Assembly (NCBI GenBank): GCA_021773075.1
Contig: JAJFKT010000006.1
Location: forward strand, 1 to 46,011
Source: Woeseiaceae bacterium
GTDB lineage: Bacteria; Pseudomonadota; Gammaproteobacteria; Steroidobacterales; Woeseiaceae
Reading direction: 5' to 3'
Length of the DNA stretch: 46,011 nt
Part shown: positions 16,000 to 24,651 of the stretch, one piece after another
Layout: the number at the start of each line of letters is the position of its first letter
Numbering within the stretch: position 1 is the stretch's first letter
Notes under the pieces: model-generated
Told to the model about the DNA's origin: nothing
The model's input: the letters and a program-made list of their open reading frames with translations, nothing else
Databases searched by the model: none
Program-made: the position numbers and the translations under genes

Positions 16000-17655
16000 C
16001 TATCTCACAGCTTCGACCAACTCAGGTTTGGCTTTAGCCGGCACAAAACTATGTGACTGTGCCATAGGCCAGTAGGCCTGAAAAACTGGCAGGTCCACAT
16101 CGCTATCCACGAGTGCGCCCGGCTTCACGAACGGCAGCAGGTTGGCCAACAGCTTGGTGCTGCCTTGTGAATGTCGACGAACAATGTGCGATGCCGACAG
16201 CTCACTGGGGTGGTTAAGCCCCGCAGCTTCAACGAGTTCCTGCAGTGCAAAAAGCGTCTGCTGGTGAAACTGGTAAACACGTTCGCTCTTGTCCGCTACC
16301 ACCAGCGCGCGCTGACGAATCAGATCTTGTGTTGCCACACCGGTTGGGCAGTGACCCGTGTGACAGCTCTGTCCCTGAATGCAGCCGAGCGCGAACATGA
16401 AACCTCGTGCAGCATTGCACCAGTCTGCTCCGATCGCGATCATCCTCGCAATATCAAATGCACTCACGACTTTACCGGCGCATCCGATACGCACCCGATC
16501 ACGCAAGTTCAATCCGATTAAAGTGTTATGCACCAGCAGCAACCCCTCCTGCACGGGGGCGCCAACGTGATCGCAGAACTCGAGCGGTGCTGCCCCGGTA
16601 CCACCTTCCGCACCGTCCACGACGATGAAGTCCGGCGTTATGCCGGACTCGACCATAGCCTTGGCAATGGCAAACCACTCCCATGGGTGGCCGATACACA
16701 ACTTGAATCCGGTCGGCTTGCCGCCAGAGAGATCACGCAATTGGTCGATGAACTGCAGCAGCTCAATCGGGGAAGTAAAAGCACTGTGGCTTGCAGGTGA
16801 AAGGCAATCAACGCCAGCCGGGACACCGCGAGCCTCCGCAATCTCAGCGGTTACCTTTGCGCCTGGCAGTACGCCGCCGTGTCCGGGCTTGGCACCCTGG
16901 CTGAGTTTCACCTCGATCATCTTGACGGAGTCCAGTGCCGCCAGACTTTCGAAACGCTCCGCGTCGAATTTGCCTTCAGCGTCACGACAACCAAAGTAGC
17001 CGGAGCCAATTTCCCAAATCAGATCGCCGCCGGACTCCAGGTGATGACGACTAATTCCGCCTTCGCCCGTGTCATGCGCGAAACCACCACGACTCGCGCC
17101 TGCGTTCAGCGCAAGAATCGCGTTCGCACTCAATGCGCCGAAACTCATAGCGGAGATATTAAAGATGCTTGCGCTATACGGTTGTGCTCGATCAGCACCA
17201 ATCACAACACGAAAGTCATGCGATGCCATTCGCGTCGGTGTCAATGAGTGATTGATCCATTCATAGCCGATGCGGGTGAGGTCTTGCTGCGTGCCGAATG
17301 GTCGTTTGTCCGGATCACCTTTTGAGCGTTGATAAACGAGCGAGCGTTGCTGACGGGAGAAGGGCGCCGCCTCCGTGTCGCTTTCGAGAAAATACTGGCG
17401 AATCTCCGGGCGGAACGCCTCGAGAAAATAGCGTATGTGCCCGATAACAGGATAGTTTCGCAATACAGAGCGAGGCGACTGACGCATATCGCGCAGACCG
17501 ATTAAAACCAGAAGACTGAAGCCCAACGCCAGCCAGCCGCCCGACCGCTGCGTGATCCACCAGAGTCCCGAAGCCAACGCGGCCGCCGCACACAGCAGCC
17601 AGACCGCGTAACGAAAGGGTACATAGTGATCGAGTTTTTTCAACCAAAGAAACAT
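16000..17655 (-). CDS. Membrane-anchored FMN glutamate-synthase-like protein
   Basis: A 551-residue protein. Two membrane helices (about 17-55) precede a domain homologous to the FMN-binding half of glutamate synthase large subunit (about 150-480). Visible motifs are SFGALSANAILALNAGAS, AHDTGEGGISRHH, KLSQGAKPGHGG, DGAEGGTGAAP, and the cysteine cluster GCIQGQSCHTGHCPTGVATQ expected to bind a 3Fe-4S centre. The amidotransferase domain of true GltB is absent, so this is a stand-alone FMN/Fe-S oxidoreductase of the family often annotated as FMN-binding glutamate synthase; substrate unknown. GGAG precedes the ATG. Confidence 0.9.
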   Translation of the reverse strand: MFLWLKKLDHYVPFRYAVWLLCAAAALASGLWWITQRSGGWLALGFSLLVLIGLRDMRQSPRSVLRNYPVIGHIRYFLEAFRPEIRQYFLESDTEAAPFSRQQRSLVYQRSKGDPDKRPFGTQQDLTRIGYEWINHSLTPTRMASHDFRVVIGADRAQPYSASIFNISAMSFGALSANAILALNAGASRGGFAHDTGEGGISRHHLESGGDLIWEIGSGYFGCRDAEGKFDAERFESLAALDSVKMIEVKLSQGAKPGHGGVLPGAKVTAEIAEARGVPAGVDCLSPASHSAFTSPIELLQFIDQLRDLSGGKPTGFKLCIGHPWEWFAIAKAMVESGITPDFIVVDGAEGGTGAAPLEFCDHVGAPVQEGLLLVHNTLIGLNLRDRVRIGCAGKVVSAFDIARMIAIGADWCNAARGFMFALGCIQGQSCHTGHCPTGVATQDLIRQRALVVADKSERVYQFHQQTLFALQELVEAAGLNHPSELSASHIVRRHSQGSTKLLANLLPFVKPGALVDSDVDLPVFQAYWPMAQSHSFVPAKAKPELVEAVR

Positions 17656-17840
17656 TGCAACGCTCCATACAGCGTCCGTCGAAAAACGGCCGTCCTCACT
17701 AAGTCATCGGCTGAACGGACTTAAAGTTAAGTGCGGGATCGTCAGCCGTCGTACAGGGCGCAAGTATTTGCAGATTGCAACACATCTGGAATACTCTTAA
17801 GACTCGATTCTGCGCCGTGGATTGCGCCGGGGCCCGCCTT

Positions 17841-18872
17841 ATGCTCAACATCCTGGGTTTTGTATTTCTGGTCCTCATTGGACTGCTCGTCGCCTTTGGC
17901 ATATGGCTATTCGTCAAAGTGAAAATCGGCATGGCGCAGCATGCACGCGTCTCGGCCATTGAAGAAGGTATGCACACGCCGGAAATCGTCCTCGAGCCGA
18001 ACGAACATCCCTTATTGGTGCAGCCCGAGAACGTCGCAATGCTGATCCGGCAAGTCACTGACCTGGGTGCGATCAGTTGTGGCAACTATGACGCTCCCGC
18101 GGCCGCAGCGAGGGTGTGCGCGTACTGCCTTGAGACGCCACCGGTTTACATCGCCATCTATGACCACGATCAGATAGACCCTTGGGCAGATGTTGTATTA
18201 CGTCTCGATCAGGACAGGTCGTTTACGGCATCGACGGTTCCGGAGATCGCCAGAGGAGCTCCACGCCACCCCGATGACGAAGCCTTGCACTTTGCTCCTG
18301 GTACAAAGATGGGCGTCCTCGTTCAGGAAGCGGCCGATCACGCGAATAATCAAGCGACCGTACGCGCAGCGCCCGAAGCGTTCAAAGACTACTTTGAGGC
18401 TGCGGCTGAAAAGTCGAGACAGTACATCCAATCGCAAGCTGCCAGCCAGGATTGGCTATCGTCAATAGCAGAAGATGCAGGCGTGGAACTCTCGGGAGAC
18501 GAAGCAGAATTCATCAACCTCATGCGCGAAGATGACCAGGTGACTAAGACGGAAACCGACTGCTTCGCCAGTCTCGCCGAAAGCGGAGATTTCACCGCCG
18601 CGCAGTGGAACGAAATTCGCGACAATCTCGCGGCCGTCTGGGACGACATGCCAGGTGAGTACGTATCGGGCGTTTTCTATAACCACATCGACGACATACC
18701 CGAGGAACTGGAGTCAGCCGTCGATGCGCTGGAGCATGGCCGCGGTCGTGCTCGCGAGCGAGTTGCAGAACTCAACGCAAGGCTCCCGGAGGAGAAACGT
18801 CTGGTTCTCGCAGGATCCGTTTCCTCGCCGGTTGAGGCAGATATCTACCGTGGCGAGATTCCTGTCGTCTGA
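17841..18872 (+). CDS. Unknown protein with N-terminal membrane anchor
   Basis: A 343-residue protein, not recognised. The ATG at 17841 starts a single hydrophobic segment (residues about 3-27); an in-frame ATG at 17775 would add 22 polar residues before it. The rest is acidic and mostly helical, with a Cys-containing stretch (AARVCAYCLETPPVYI) near residue 95 and a charged C-terminal region. It is the first of three plus-strand genes (next ones at 18948 and 20000), 75 bp before the second. A joint envelope role is inferred only from this clustering. Confidence 0.7.
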   Translation: MLNILGFVFLVLIGLLVAFGIWLFVKVKIGMAQHARVSAIEEGMHTPEIVLEPNEHPLLVQPENVAMLIRQVTDLGAISCGNYDAPAAAARVCAYCLETPPVYIAIYDHDQIDPWADVVLRLDQDRSFTASTVPEIARGAPRHPDDEALHFAPGTKMGVLVQEAADHANNQATVRAAPEAFKDYFEAAAEKSRQYIQSQAASQDWLSSIAEDAGVELSGDEAEFINLMREDDQVTKTETDCFASLAESGDFTAAQWNEIRDNLAAVWDDMPGEYVSGVFYNHIDDIPEELESAVDALEHGRGRARERVAELNARLPEEKRLVLAGSVSSPVEADIYRGEIPVV

Positions 18873-18947
18873 TTGACCTTGCACGATGCGATGCTTGGTC
18901 TATTCTTACCAATTAAGACGATTGCAGCCACTTACGAGGACTGACCC

Positions 18948-20003
18948 ATGCTAATGGACATAGTAGGCATCGTTATCGCATTTTCGGTTGTCATGTTGCT
19001 GCTGAGCTTGATGGTTACGACCTTGGGGCAGGCCACGCAGGCAGCGTTGCGGCTCCGTGGCCGCAATCTAAAGAAGGTTCTGGGCGTTGTTTTGGACCCT
19101 GAACTGCAAGGTGGACCGGCAAGCCGCAGTCTTGCAGCCGACATACTGAACGACGACGAAATCGCTTCGATCGACAAGGTTCCGAATCCACACTCTTCTG
19201 TCGCGAAGATGCGCGGGCCGGCGGTGAGTTGGGTCGATCCCGATAAACTACAAGAGGTGCTGACCCGGGTCTCGGACTCGGATTCTCAGTCCGTCGAGTC
19301 CGTCGTGAGTCGCTTTCGTGGTGTGGACAAACACTTGAGCAAACGCTTTACCTTTATCATGCGCCTGGTGGCCGTATTCTGGGCGCTGGTCATAGCCGCT
19401 CTGTTCCAGCTCAGCGCGCCGAAATTGATTCAACAGCTATCCACTGATCCGGTGCTTCGGGAAAAAACTGTAGCGCTAGCCCCGGACGTCCTGCGATTCG
19501 CTGAAGATACCAACCGTATGATCGCGGAGTATCAGCCAATGTTCGACAATGCATTAAAGATCATGGCCGAACGGCATCCGGACCTCGCCAGTGATTTTGC
19601 TGCCGTGGATACGGCGACACCTTATGTCGGGGATGTCTCTGAAGAACTCTCTGATATCATTGATGGTGATGAGAATCAGGACCAGATTCTTGCCGAACTC
19701 GAAGACGTTATGTACTCGGACGTGCGGCGGCACCGGGATGAAATGTTGCAGCGTGCGGCAGAGTCGCAACGCTATCTAAGCCTGATCGACATCACGCCGT
19801 ATCGCTATGGCAGCAGCTTTTACTATTCACAGGGCGTTATTCAGTTCGCCAATATACTGGGCATGCTGATGACGATGGTTCTGATCACCTTGGGCGGTCA
19901 CTTCTGGTTCAATATCCTGAAGACGGCGGTCTCGTTCCGCGACTTGCTCGCGCCGACAAGCGCTGAAAGCAAGACGACAGAGTCCGACGGGATTAATCCA
20001 TGA
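18948..20003 (+). CDS. Unknown three-helix membrane protein
   Basis: A 351-residue protein, not recognised. Hydrophobic segments lie at about residues 5-27, 137-157 and 305-328; the polar, acidic region between the last two (about 158-300) probably faces the periplasm. The stretch between the first two is charged and would be cytoplasmic. GAGGA lies about 8 bp before the ATG. Its last codons overlap the next gene by four bases (ATGA), a sign of coupled translation with the metallo-beta-lactamase-fold protein, so the pair likely works together. Confidence 0.75.
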   Translation: MLMDIVGIVIAFSVVMLLLSLMVTTLGQATQAALRLRGRNLKKVLGVVLDPELQGGPASRSLAADILNDDEIASIDKVPNPHSSVAKMRGPAVSWVDPDKLQEVLTRVSDSDSQSVESVVSRFRGVDKHLSKRFTFIMRLVAVFWALVIAALFQLSAPKLIQQLSTDPVLREKTVALAPDVLRFAEDTNRMIAEYQPMFDNALKIMAERHPDLASDFAAVDTATPYVGDVSEELSDIIDGDENQDQILAELEDVMYSDVRRHRDEMLQRAAESQRYLSLIDITPYRYGSSFYYSQGVIQFANILGMLMTMVLITLGGHFWFNILKTAVSFRDLLAPTSAESKTTESDGINP

Positions 20004-21214
20004 GACATTTCCTGATCGGGTTAATCCTGACCGTGGCGACGATGTCGTTTGGCCCAACGTCGATTGCGGATATTGTCGTTCCAAAAGAGATAAACGAGAC
20101 CGATATTACGATCCGCAGGACGGGCAGCAGCCAAAGTGATGAGATCGGCGTCTTGGCCTTTGGTGAATCACGCGAATGGATCGGCAGTACCGCCCGGTGG
20201 TACGAAATTCGTATGCTGGATGGACAATCTGGGTTTGTGAGTAAGCGGTCCGCCCGGCTTATACGCACGCCTCCCGAAAAAGAAGTCGACGAGCTGCGTA
20301 TTCATTACCTGAATGTCGGTTCCGGTGCGTGCACGCTGGTTGAATGTCCGGGACCGGCCGCGCCACCGATGGTGGTTGATTGCGGTTCGGTGGGTGCCTT
20401 CAGTTTTGATCTCGACGGGCCTAAAGCGGCAAGCTATATACGCAACGTGCTCTCTGGTCATGCAACCGCCCCGAACGTTGTCATCAGTCACCCGCACACG
20501 GATCACTACGACCTGATTCCTGACGTTCTTGCCGGCATCCAAACACAGAACATCTGGTTGGGCGGCGACGAGGCGGGCTACAGGCAGGCGCAGTTCCCGG
20601 AATGGATGGAGGCACAGGAAAATGGCCATGCGAATCCGCACGTCGGTCACTCCGCGAATTTTCACAACAACGAGCAGCCGATGGATCCGCAGGTTCTGGG
20701 CTGCGGACTTGCGGATGTTTTTACACTCACCGTCAATACAGGTGATGGCCCGAATCCGAATAGCCACGTGATGGAAATTCGTTATGACGACTTCGGTGCC
20801 ACGTTCACCGGGGATGCCGAAGGCATCACCGAGGAGCAGGCGGACACGAATTATGACGGCAATGTAAAAACCACGGTTCTCAGCGCCTCGCACCACGGCG
20901 CCAGTTCTCATGGCAGCAATGATCCCGACTGGATCGATGCGACGGATCCGGAAATCGTGATCTTCAGCACAGGTCCGCGTTTCGGCCACCCGCGCTGCAA
21001 TATCGTTGATCGCTACGAAGACAAACTGGCGACAGCGCCACCGCACCCAACCCACTGTGGCGATAATTCAGGCTTCAGGCGGGAGAATGCATCACAGCTT
21101 GCCAAGTACGTTACTGCCACGAATGGGCTGATCGTAATTACGTCTGACGGCACCGACCCGGCGGAGCTGTACTGCGACGGACAAACGAACTGCACGGCCG
21201 AGATCGAACATTAG
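20000..21214 (+). CDS. Secreted SH3 plus metallo-beta-lactamase-fold hydrolase
   Basis: A 404-residue protein with a signal peptide (about 1-23), a bacterial SH3 domain (about 25-90: ITIRRTGSSQSDEIGVLAFG, then WYEIRMLDGQSGFVS) and a metallo-beta-lactamase domain from about 98. The metal motif is His164-x-His166-x-Asp168-His169, with a later Asp (FTGDAEG) and His (SASHHGASSHGS) of the ComEC/Rec2-like type. ComEC-type domains cut DNA or phosphodiesters; SH3 domains often bind cell wall. A periplasmic hydrolase of that type is plausible. No membrane channel domain of full ComEC is attached. It overlaps the upstream membrane protein gene by 4 bp. Confidence 0.87.
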   Translation: MRHFLIGLILTVATMSFGPTSIADIVVPKEINETDITIRRTGSSQSDEIGVLAFGESREWIGSTARWYEIRMLDGQSGFVSKRSARLIRTPPEKEVDELRIHYLNVGSGACTLVECPGPAAPPMVVDCGSVGAFSFDLDGPKAASYIRNVLSGHATAPNVVISHPHTDHYDLIPDVLAGIQTQNIWLGGDEAGYRQAQFPEWMEAQENGHANPHVGHSANFHNNEQPMDPQVLGCGLADVFTLTVNTGDGPNPNSHVMEIRYDDFGATFTGDAEGITEEQADTNYDGNVKTTVLSASHHGASSHGSNDPDWIDATDPEIVIFSTGPRFGHPRCNIVDRYEDKLATAPPHPTHCGDNSGFRRENASQLAKYVTATNGLIVITSDGTDPAELYCDGQTNCTAEIEH

Positions 21215-21227
21215 GATGGCGACTATT

Positions 21228-23093
21228 TTAGTTCGTCACCACCGAACTTGCCGGTCCATGAAAAGCAGCCGCCGTCGCTGCGACTGTAGTCGGGTCTTCA
21301 ATGGGCAGTGAGCACATATCCGGGTTGCAGATGTACATGACCGGCTTGCCGCGATCGGGATATCGACCCGGCTCTTCGTAGTGCAACAATTTTCTGGGCT
21401 CGTATACATCGCGGCCGGCCGCGAATAGCGCTTCGGCGTTCGGGTGATCTGTATCGCCAACGATAGAGAATTCAACATAGGCGGTTGTCACTTTTTCCAG
21501 GGCATTCGCAAACTCACCGGTTATCTTGCCTTCGTTACGAATCATTTCGGGTTGGGCAACCGAGCGGACCGTTCTCGTAGCAATGTCTTTGTAAATTTCG
21601 TCCTTCGTGTAAATAGAAAGATCGTAGAAAAAACTGGCCGCCGTGCCATTTGCTTCCAGGGGTTTTCTGGTTGCGATGATGGCTGATGTCGCGTCAGGAA
21701 CGGTAGCAAAGAAGCCGCCGACTTTTTCGTCCTGCAGCGCCGCGAGCGTTGCCTTGCCAATGCCGTCAGCCGACTTAAGCCAATGATCCTCACCAGTGGC
21801 ACGATGCAGCGCCAATAACGCAGTGCCGAACCAGACTTGGGCGCTTAAGAATGGCCTTTCGTCCGTAATGAGTGTTCGCATTCGGGAATCCCGGTCAGAC
21901 TCCTTGCTGTCTTGGGCCTGAATGACCCAGCCATCCTCATGCAGGCGACTGTCCAAAATTGCTGTAGCGGCTCTCTTTGCCGTTGCCAGGTATTCGCTGT
22001 TGCCGGTTGCCTCAAAGGCGAGAACGTAGGCCGTGATGACCTCGCCATTACGGTCGGTATAAACGGCATGGTCGATTGGCGGAATGCCAAACTTGCGGCG
22101 TTCTTCGTCAGTGGGTAACAACCAATAGCTTCCGGTGCTCATTTCGCGAGGCAGGTTAGGTGGCTCGCTTTTCTGGTTGGTGTAAAACGTGCCGTCCGCT
22201 GCCATCATCCATTCTTTCAGGAATCGATCGATCTCCTGAATACCGTCGAGATACTTCTCGTCATTCGTGTGTTGGTAGCCGAGCGCGAAGGCCGTTATGG
22301 CGTTTGATTGCACGAGGATTCTTTTCTCGGGTATGGCTCGCAGTTCTGCGAACTTTCCCGGCGCTTCCATATCTTCCGGGAAAGCTGCGCTGTAGGCGCC
22401 ACCCCAAACCGGGTCGATGGTGATGAGAAAACCGGAAGAACTCTTTAGTGCGAGGTCGTGCATCACCGCGTTGTCATACAAGTGTGCCCGGAGGTATATG
22501 TGGCGCAATCGTGAGCCGCTTGTCTCGCCGCCGATACCGCTTCTTCCCCAGCCGCCGTACTTTCGATTCAGTGAGCGATCGAGCCGCGCGCGTAGAGCAT
22601 CGCGGATACCGGAAAGCTCTGTCTTCGCTGGCTCGGGAGGTGCCGAGTAGGGTGAGCGTGGGTCGGGTTCGAGCTCGCCGGCCGCGTGTTTGGCGATCAG
22701 GTCATTGAGAATCGGGATGAAATTTCGTGGCAGCCGGTTGCCGCGAACACCCAGTACTTGCGTGGCATCGGGTGCAAGAAACATGGTCGCCGGCCAGGCC
22801 CAGTCTGAGTAGCGTTCACCAATATCCGGCCGTGCTTCCGCGTCAACCTCTATAGCAATGAAATGTTCGTTAAGCAGAGCGATAACGTCACTATCCGCAT
22901 ACGTTATGGCCTCCATTCTCCCACAAGCCGCACAGCCCTCCATGCCAACATTGACAAGAATGATCTTGTTTTCCGCCTTGGCTTTTTCAAATGCATCCAG
23001 CTCCCAGTGATGCCAATTGACGCTTTCAGCGGCGTTGCATCCAGATACTTGCAAGAGGGCGAAGCAGGTGAACAAGGCGGAGCTAATTTTCAT
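21228..23093 (-). CDS. DUF255 thioredoxin-fold lipoprotein
   Basis: A 621-residue protein with a lipoprotein signal (lipobox VSGC, Cys19), a thioredoxin-like DUF255 domain (about 24-130) with motif Cys54-Ala-Ala-Cys57 and WPATMFLAPD, and a long helical C-terminal part resembling the alpha/alpha six-hairpin fold of YyaL/spermatogenesis-associated protein 20 relatives (HAVYTDRNGEVITAYVLAFE, DRNSRM-type repeats). The CxxC suggests a periplasmic redox or sensor activity; no enzyme reaction is proven for this family. Its stop lies 13 bp from the stop of the convergent hydrolase. Confidence 0.85.
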   Translation of the reverse strand: MKISSALFTCFALLQVSGCNAAESVNWHHWELDAFEKAKAENKIILVNVGMEGCAACGRMEAITYADSDVIALLNEHFIAIEVDAEARPDIGERYSDWAWPATMFLAPDATQVLGVRGNRLPRNFIPILNDLIAKHAAGELEPDPRSPYSAPPEPAKTELSGIRDALRARLDRSLNRKYGGWGRSGIGGETSGSRLRHIYLRAHLYDNAVMHDLALKSSSGFLITIDPVWGGAYSAAFPEDMEAPGKFAELRAIPEKRILVQSNAITAFALGYQHTNDEKYLDGIQEIDRFLKEWMMAADGTFYTNQKSEPPNLPREMSTGSYWLLPTDEERRKFGIPPIDHAVYTDRNGEVITAYVLAFEATGNSEYLATAKRAATAILDSRLHEDGWVIQAQDSKESDRDSRMRTLITDERPFLSAQVWFGTALLALHRATGEDHWLKSADGIGKATLAALQDEKVGGFFATVPDATSAIIATRKPLEANGTAASFFYDLSIYTKDEIYKDIATRTVRSVAQPEMIRNEGKITGEFANALEKVTTAYVEFSIVGDTDHPNAEALFAAGRDVYEPRKLLHYEEPGRYPDRGKPVMYICNPDMCSLPIEDPTTVAATAAAFHGPASSVVTN

Positions 23094-23210
23094 CGTTTAT
23101 TCCAATATGAAAGGGTTGGGCCATCTTAAGGCTTGATTAAGATGACCCGTGTATCTCGAAATATATTTCGGACGGCGTCCATGGTGGCGAAACGCCAGCC
23201 AGGTTTTAAT

Positions 23211-23252
23211 TATACGTTTATATTGACATTTACGACAATATAAACGCATAAT
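23211..23252 (+). promoter_or_regulatory. AbiE-module promoter inside a 15-bp inverted repeat
   Basis: TATACGTTTATATTG (23211-23225) is mirrored by CAATATAAACGCATA (23236-23250), 14 of 15 positions pairing, with a 10-bp spacer. TTGACA (23223-23228), 18 bp and CATAAT (23247-23252) form a promoter across it, placing the transcript start at the ATG at 23258. AbiEi antitoxins are known to repress their operon through inverted repeats. Confidence 0.7.
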
Positions 23253-23257
23253 TAATC

Positions 23258-24031
23258 ATGTTTACTGATACTCAAATTCGCGAGGCCTTTCATTTCTGCT
23301 TTCTGGACAGGCTTCTGAAGCTGTCCGATCCAGGCCTTTACATCCTGAAGGGTGGGGTCAACCTGCGTTTCTTTTTCTTAAGCCCCCGGTATTCCGAAGA
23401 CATGGATATCGATGTATTGGCTGGTAATGTTGAGACGCTGAAGAAGAATGGCTACAAAATTCTCAATGATCGTGCATTCAGGCGCAGTTTGCGTTCTTTT
23501 GATATAGCAGACATTGAGGTAAACGACCCGGCCAAGGCCAAACATACCAATACAACGCAACGCTTTCGCTGCCGCTTAGTTACGACGGCCGGCAACCGCT
23601 TGCCAACGAAAGTCGAGTTTTCGCGGCGCAAAGATAGTGAGGACGGTGAATCCGAGAACGCTCTGGTCGATGCGGAGATCGCACGTCAGTTCAGAAAATT
23701 GGCGTATCGATGCCCGCATTACACCGGTGCCGCAGCCGTGGCACAAAAATTACGGGCACTGGCGGGTCGACCGGTAACACAGGCTCGCGACGTATTTGAC
23801 CTGGGAATACTGATCCGAGGCGGGTACGGCCCACCGGCACCGTGGTCAAAACTGCTGACCAAAAAAGAACACTCAAAAGCGCTGGATTGTCTGATGAGTC
23901 TTGGCTGGGAAGACTACGCGGGGCATGTCGTGGAATTCCTGGACGAAAATGGCCGCGAAGAATATGGCCACAGGCCCACCTGGGAAATGCTGCAAAACCA
24001 GGTACAGAATAATCTCGAAGCCAATGCTTGA
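23258..24031 (+). CDS. AbiEii-type nucleotidyltransferase toxin
   Basis: A 257-residue protein with the AbiEii/DUF1814 nucleotidyltransferase motif: LKGGVNLRFF (Lys31-Gly32-Gly33) followed by RYSEDMDID (Asp48, Asp50, Asp52), then a lysine in KVEFSRR and a helical C-terminus (AQKLRALAGRPVTQARDVFDL). AbiE toxins are GTP-binding nucleotidyltransferases that stop growth, giving phage abortive infection or plasmid stabilisation; related MenT enzymes modify tRNA. The gene comes first in its operon, before the antitoxin, the reverse of the classical order. No ribosome site precedes the ATG; the message is probably leaderless. Confidence 0.87.
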   Translation: MFTDTQIREAFHFCFLDRLLKLSDPGLYILKGGVNLRFFFLSPRYSEDMDIDVLAGNVETLKKNGYKILNDRAFRRSLRSFDIADIEVNDPAKAKHTNTTQRFRCRLVTTAGNRLPTKVEFSRRKDSEDGESENALVDAEIARQFRKLAYRCPHYTGAAAVAQKLRALAGRPVTQARDVFDLGILIRGGYGPPAPWSKLLTKKEHSKALDCLMSLGWEDYAGHVVEFLDENGREEYGHRPTWEMLQNQVQNNLEANA

Positions 24032-24650
24032 TCTGTTCAACAGCGAAGAATTCGTCATATTCACGACGCGAGAGTTTGCCAATCAGGGCGGCATGACTAT
24101 GTCGGCTGCTACGAAGCGACTGGCGAGACTATCGGAAAAGAGGCAACTGACGAAAATTACGAAAGGTATTTGGGCGAACGTCGCGCATCCGTATTTTCAT
24201 CCGCTATCCTGCGTGCCCTACTTGTTGGGGAAGGAGCAGGGCTACGTTTCATTTCTGACGGCGCTGCATTTACACGGCGTGTTGTCGCAAATTCCCAAGA
24301 CCATTCAGATCGCGACAACCGGCCGGGGTCGTGTGCTTGACTCGCCCGTGAGTAAGTTCGAGTTTTTCCAGATCAAGCCCGAGCTGATGCGGGAAGGCGC
24401 GGACTGGAGTGAATCCCAATTGCCGTACCTCATCGCCAGTCCGGAAAAAGCACTGCTTGATACCTTGTATCTATCAACGCGCAAGAATCGCCGCTTTGCA
24501 CGTCTACCGGAACTGGACCTGGATACGTCTGGATTTCAGCAACGAACGTTCAAACGGCTTATGGAGCAGCTGCCGATTCCATCGCGTGTCTTGTCGGCAA
24601 TGCATTCACGATGGGCATTGTTGCGTCGAAATTCTTCGGGCGCTAATTAA
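24024..24650 (+). CDS. AbiEi-type antitoxin
   Basis: A 208-residue protein. An N-terminal winged helix (about 5-55: VIFTTREFANQGGMTMSAATK, LARLSEKRQLTKITKGIWAN) is followed by the AbiEi antitoxin domain with YLLGKEQGYVSFLTALHLHG and SPEKALLDTLYLS. It should neutralise AbiEii and repress the operon at the 23211-23250 inverted repeat. It overlaps the toxin gene by 8 bp. An in-frame ATG at 23901 lies deep in the toxin gene and gives non-family sequence, so 24024 is used. It converges with the EamA gene, one base between the stops. Confidence 0.87.
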   Translation: MLDLFNSEEFVIFTTREFANQGGMTMSAATKRLARLSEKRQLTKITKGIWANVAHPYFHPLSCVPYLLGKEQGYVSFLTALHLHGVLSQIPKTIQIATTGRGRVLDSPVSKFEFFQIKPELMREGADWSESQLPYLIASPEKALLDTLYLSTRKNRRFARLPELDLDTSGFQQRTFKRLMEQLPIPSRVLSAMHSRWALLRRNSSGAN

Positions 24651-24651
24651 T

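Noticed and set aside
20168..21055. Long minus-strand frame (295 codons)
   Set aside because: Shadow of the SH3-MBL gene, whose metal motifs and signal peptide are on the other strand.
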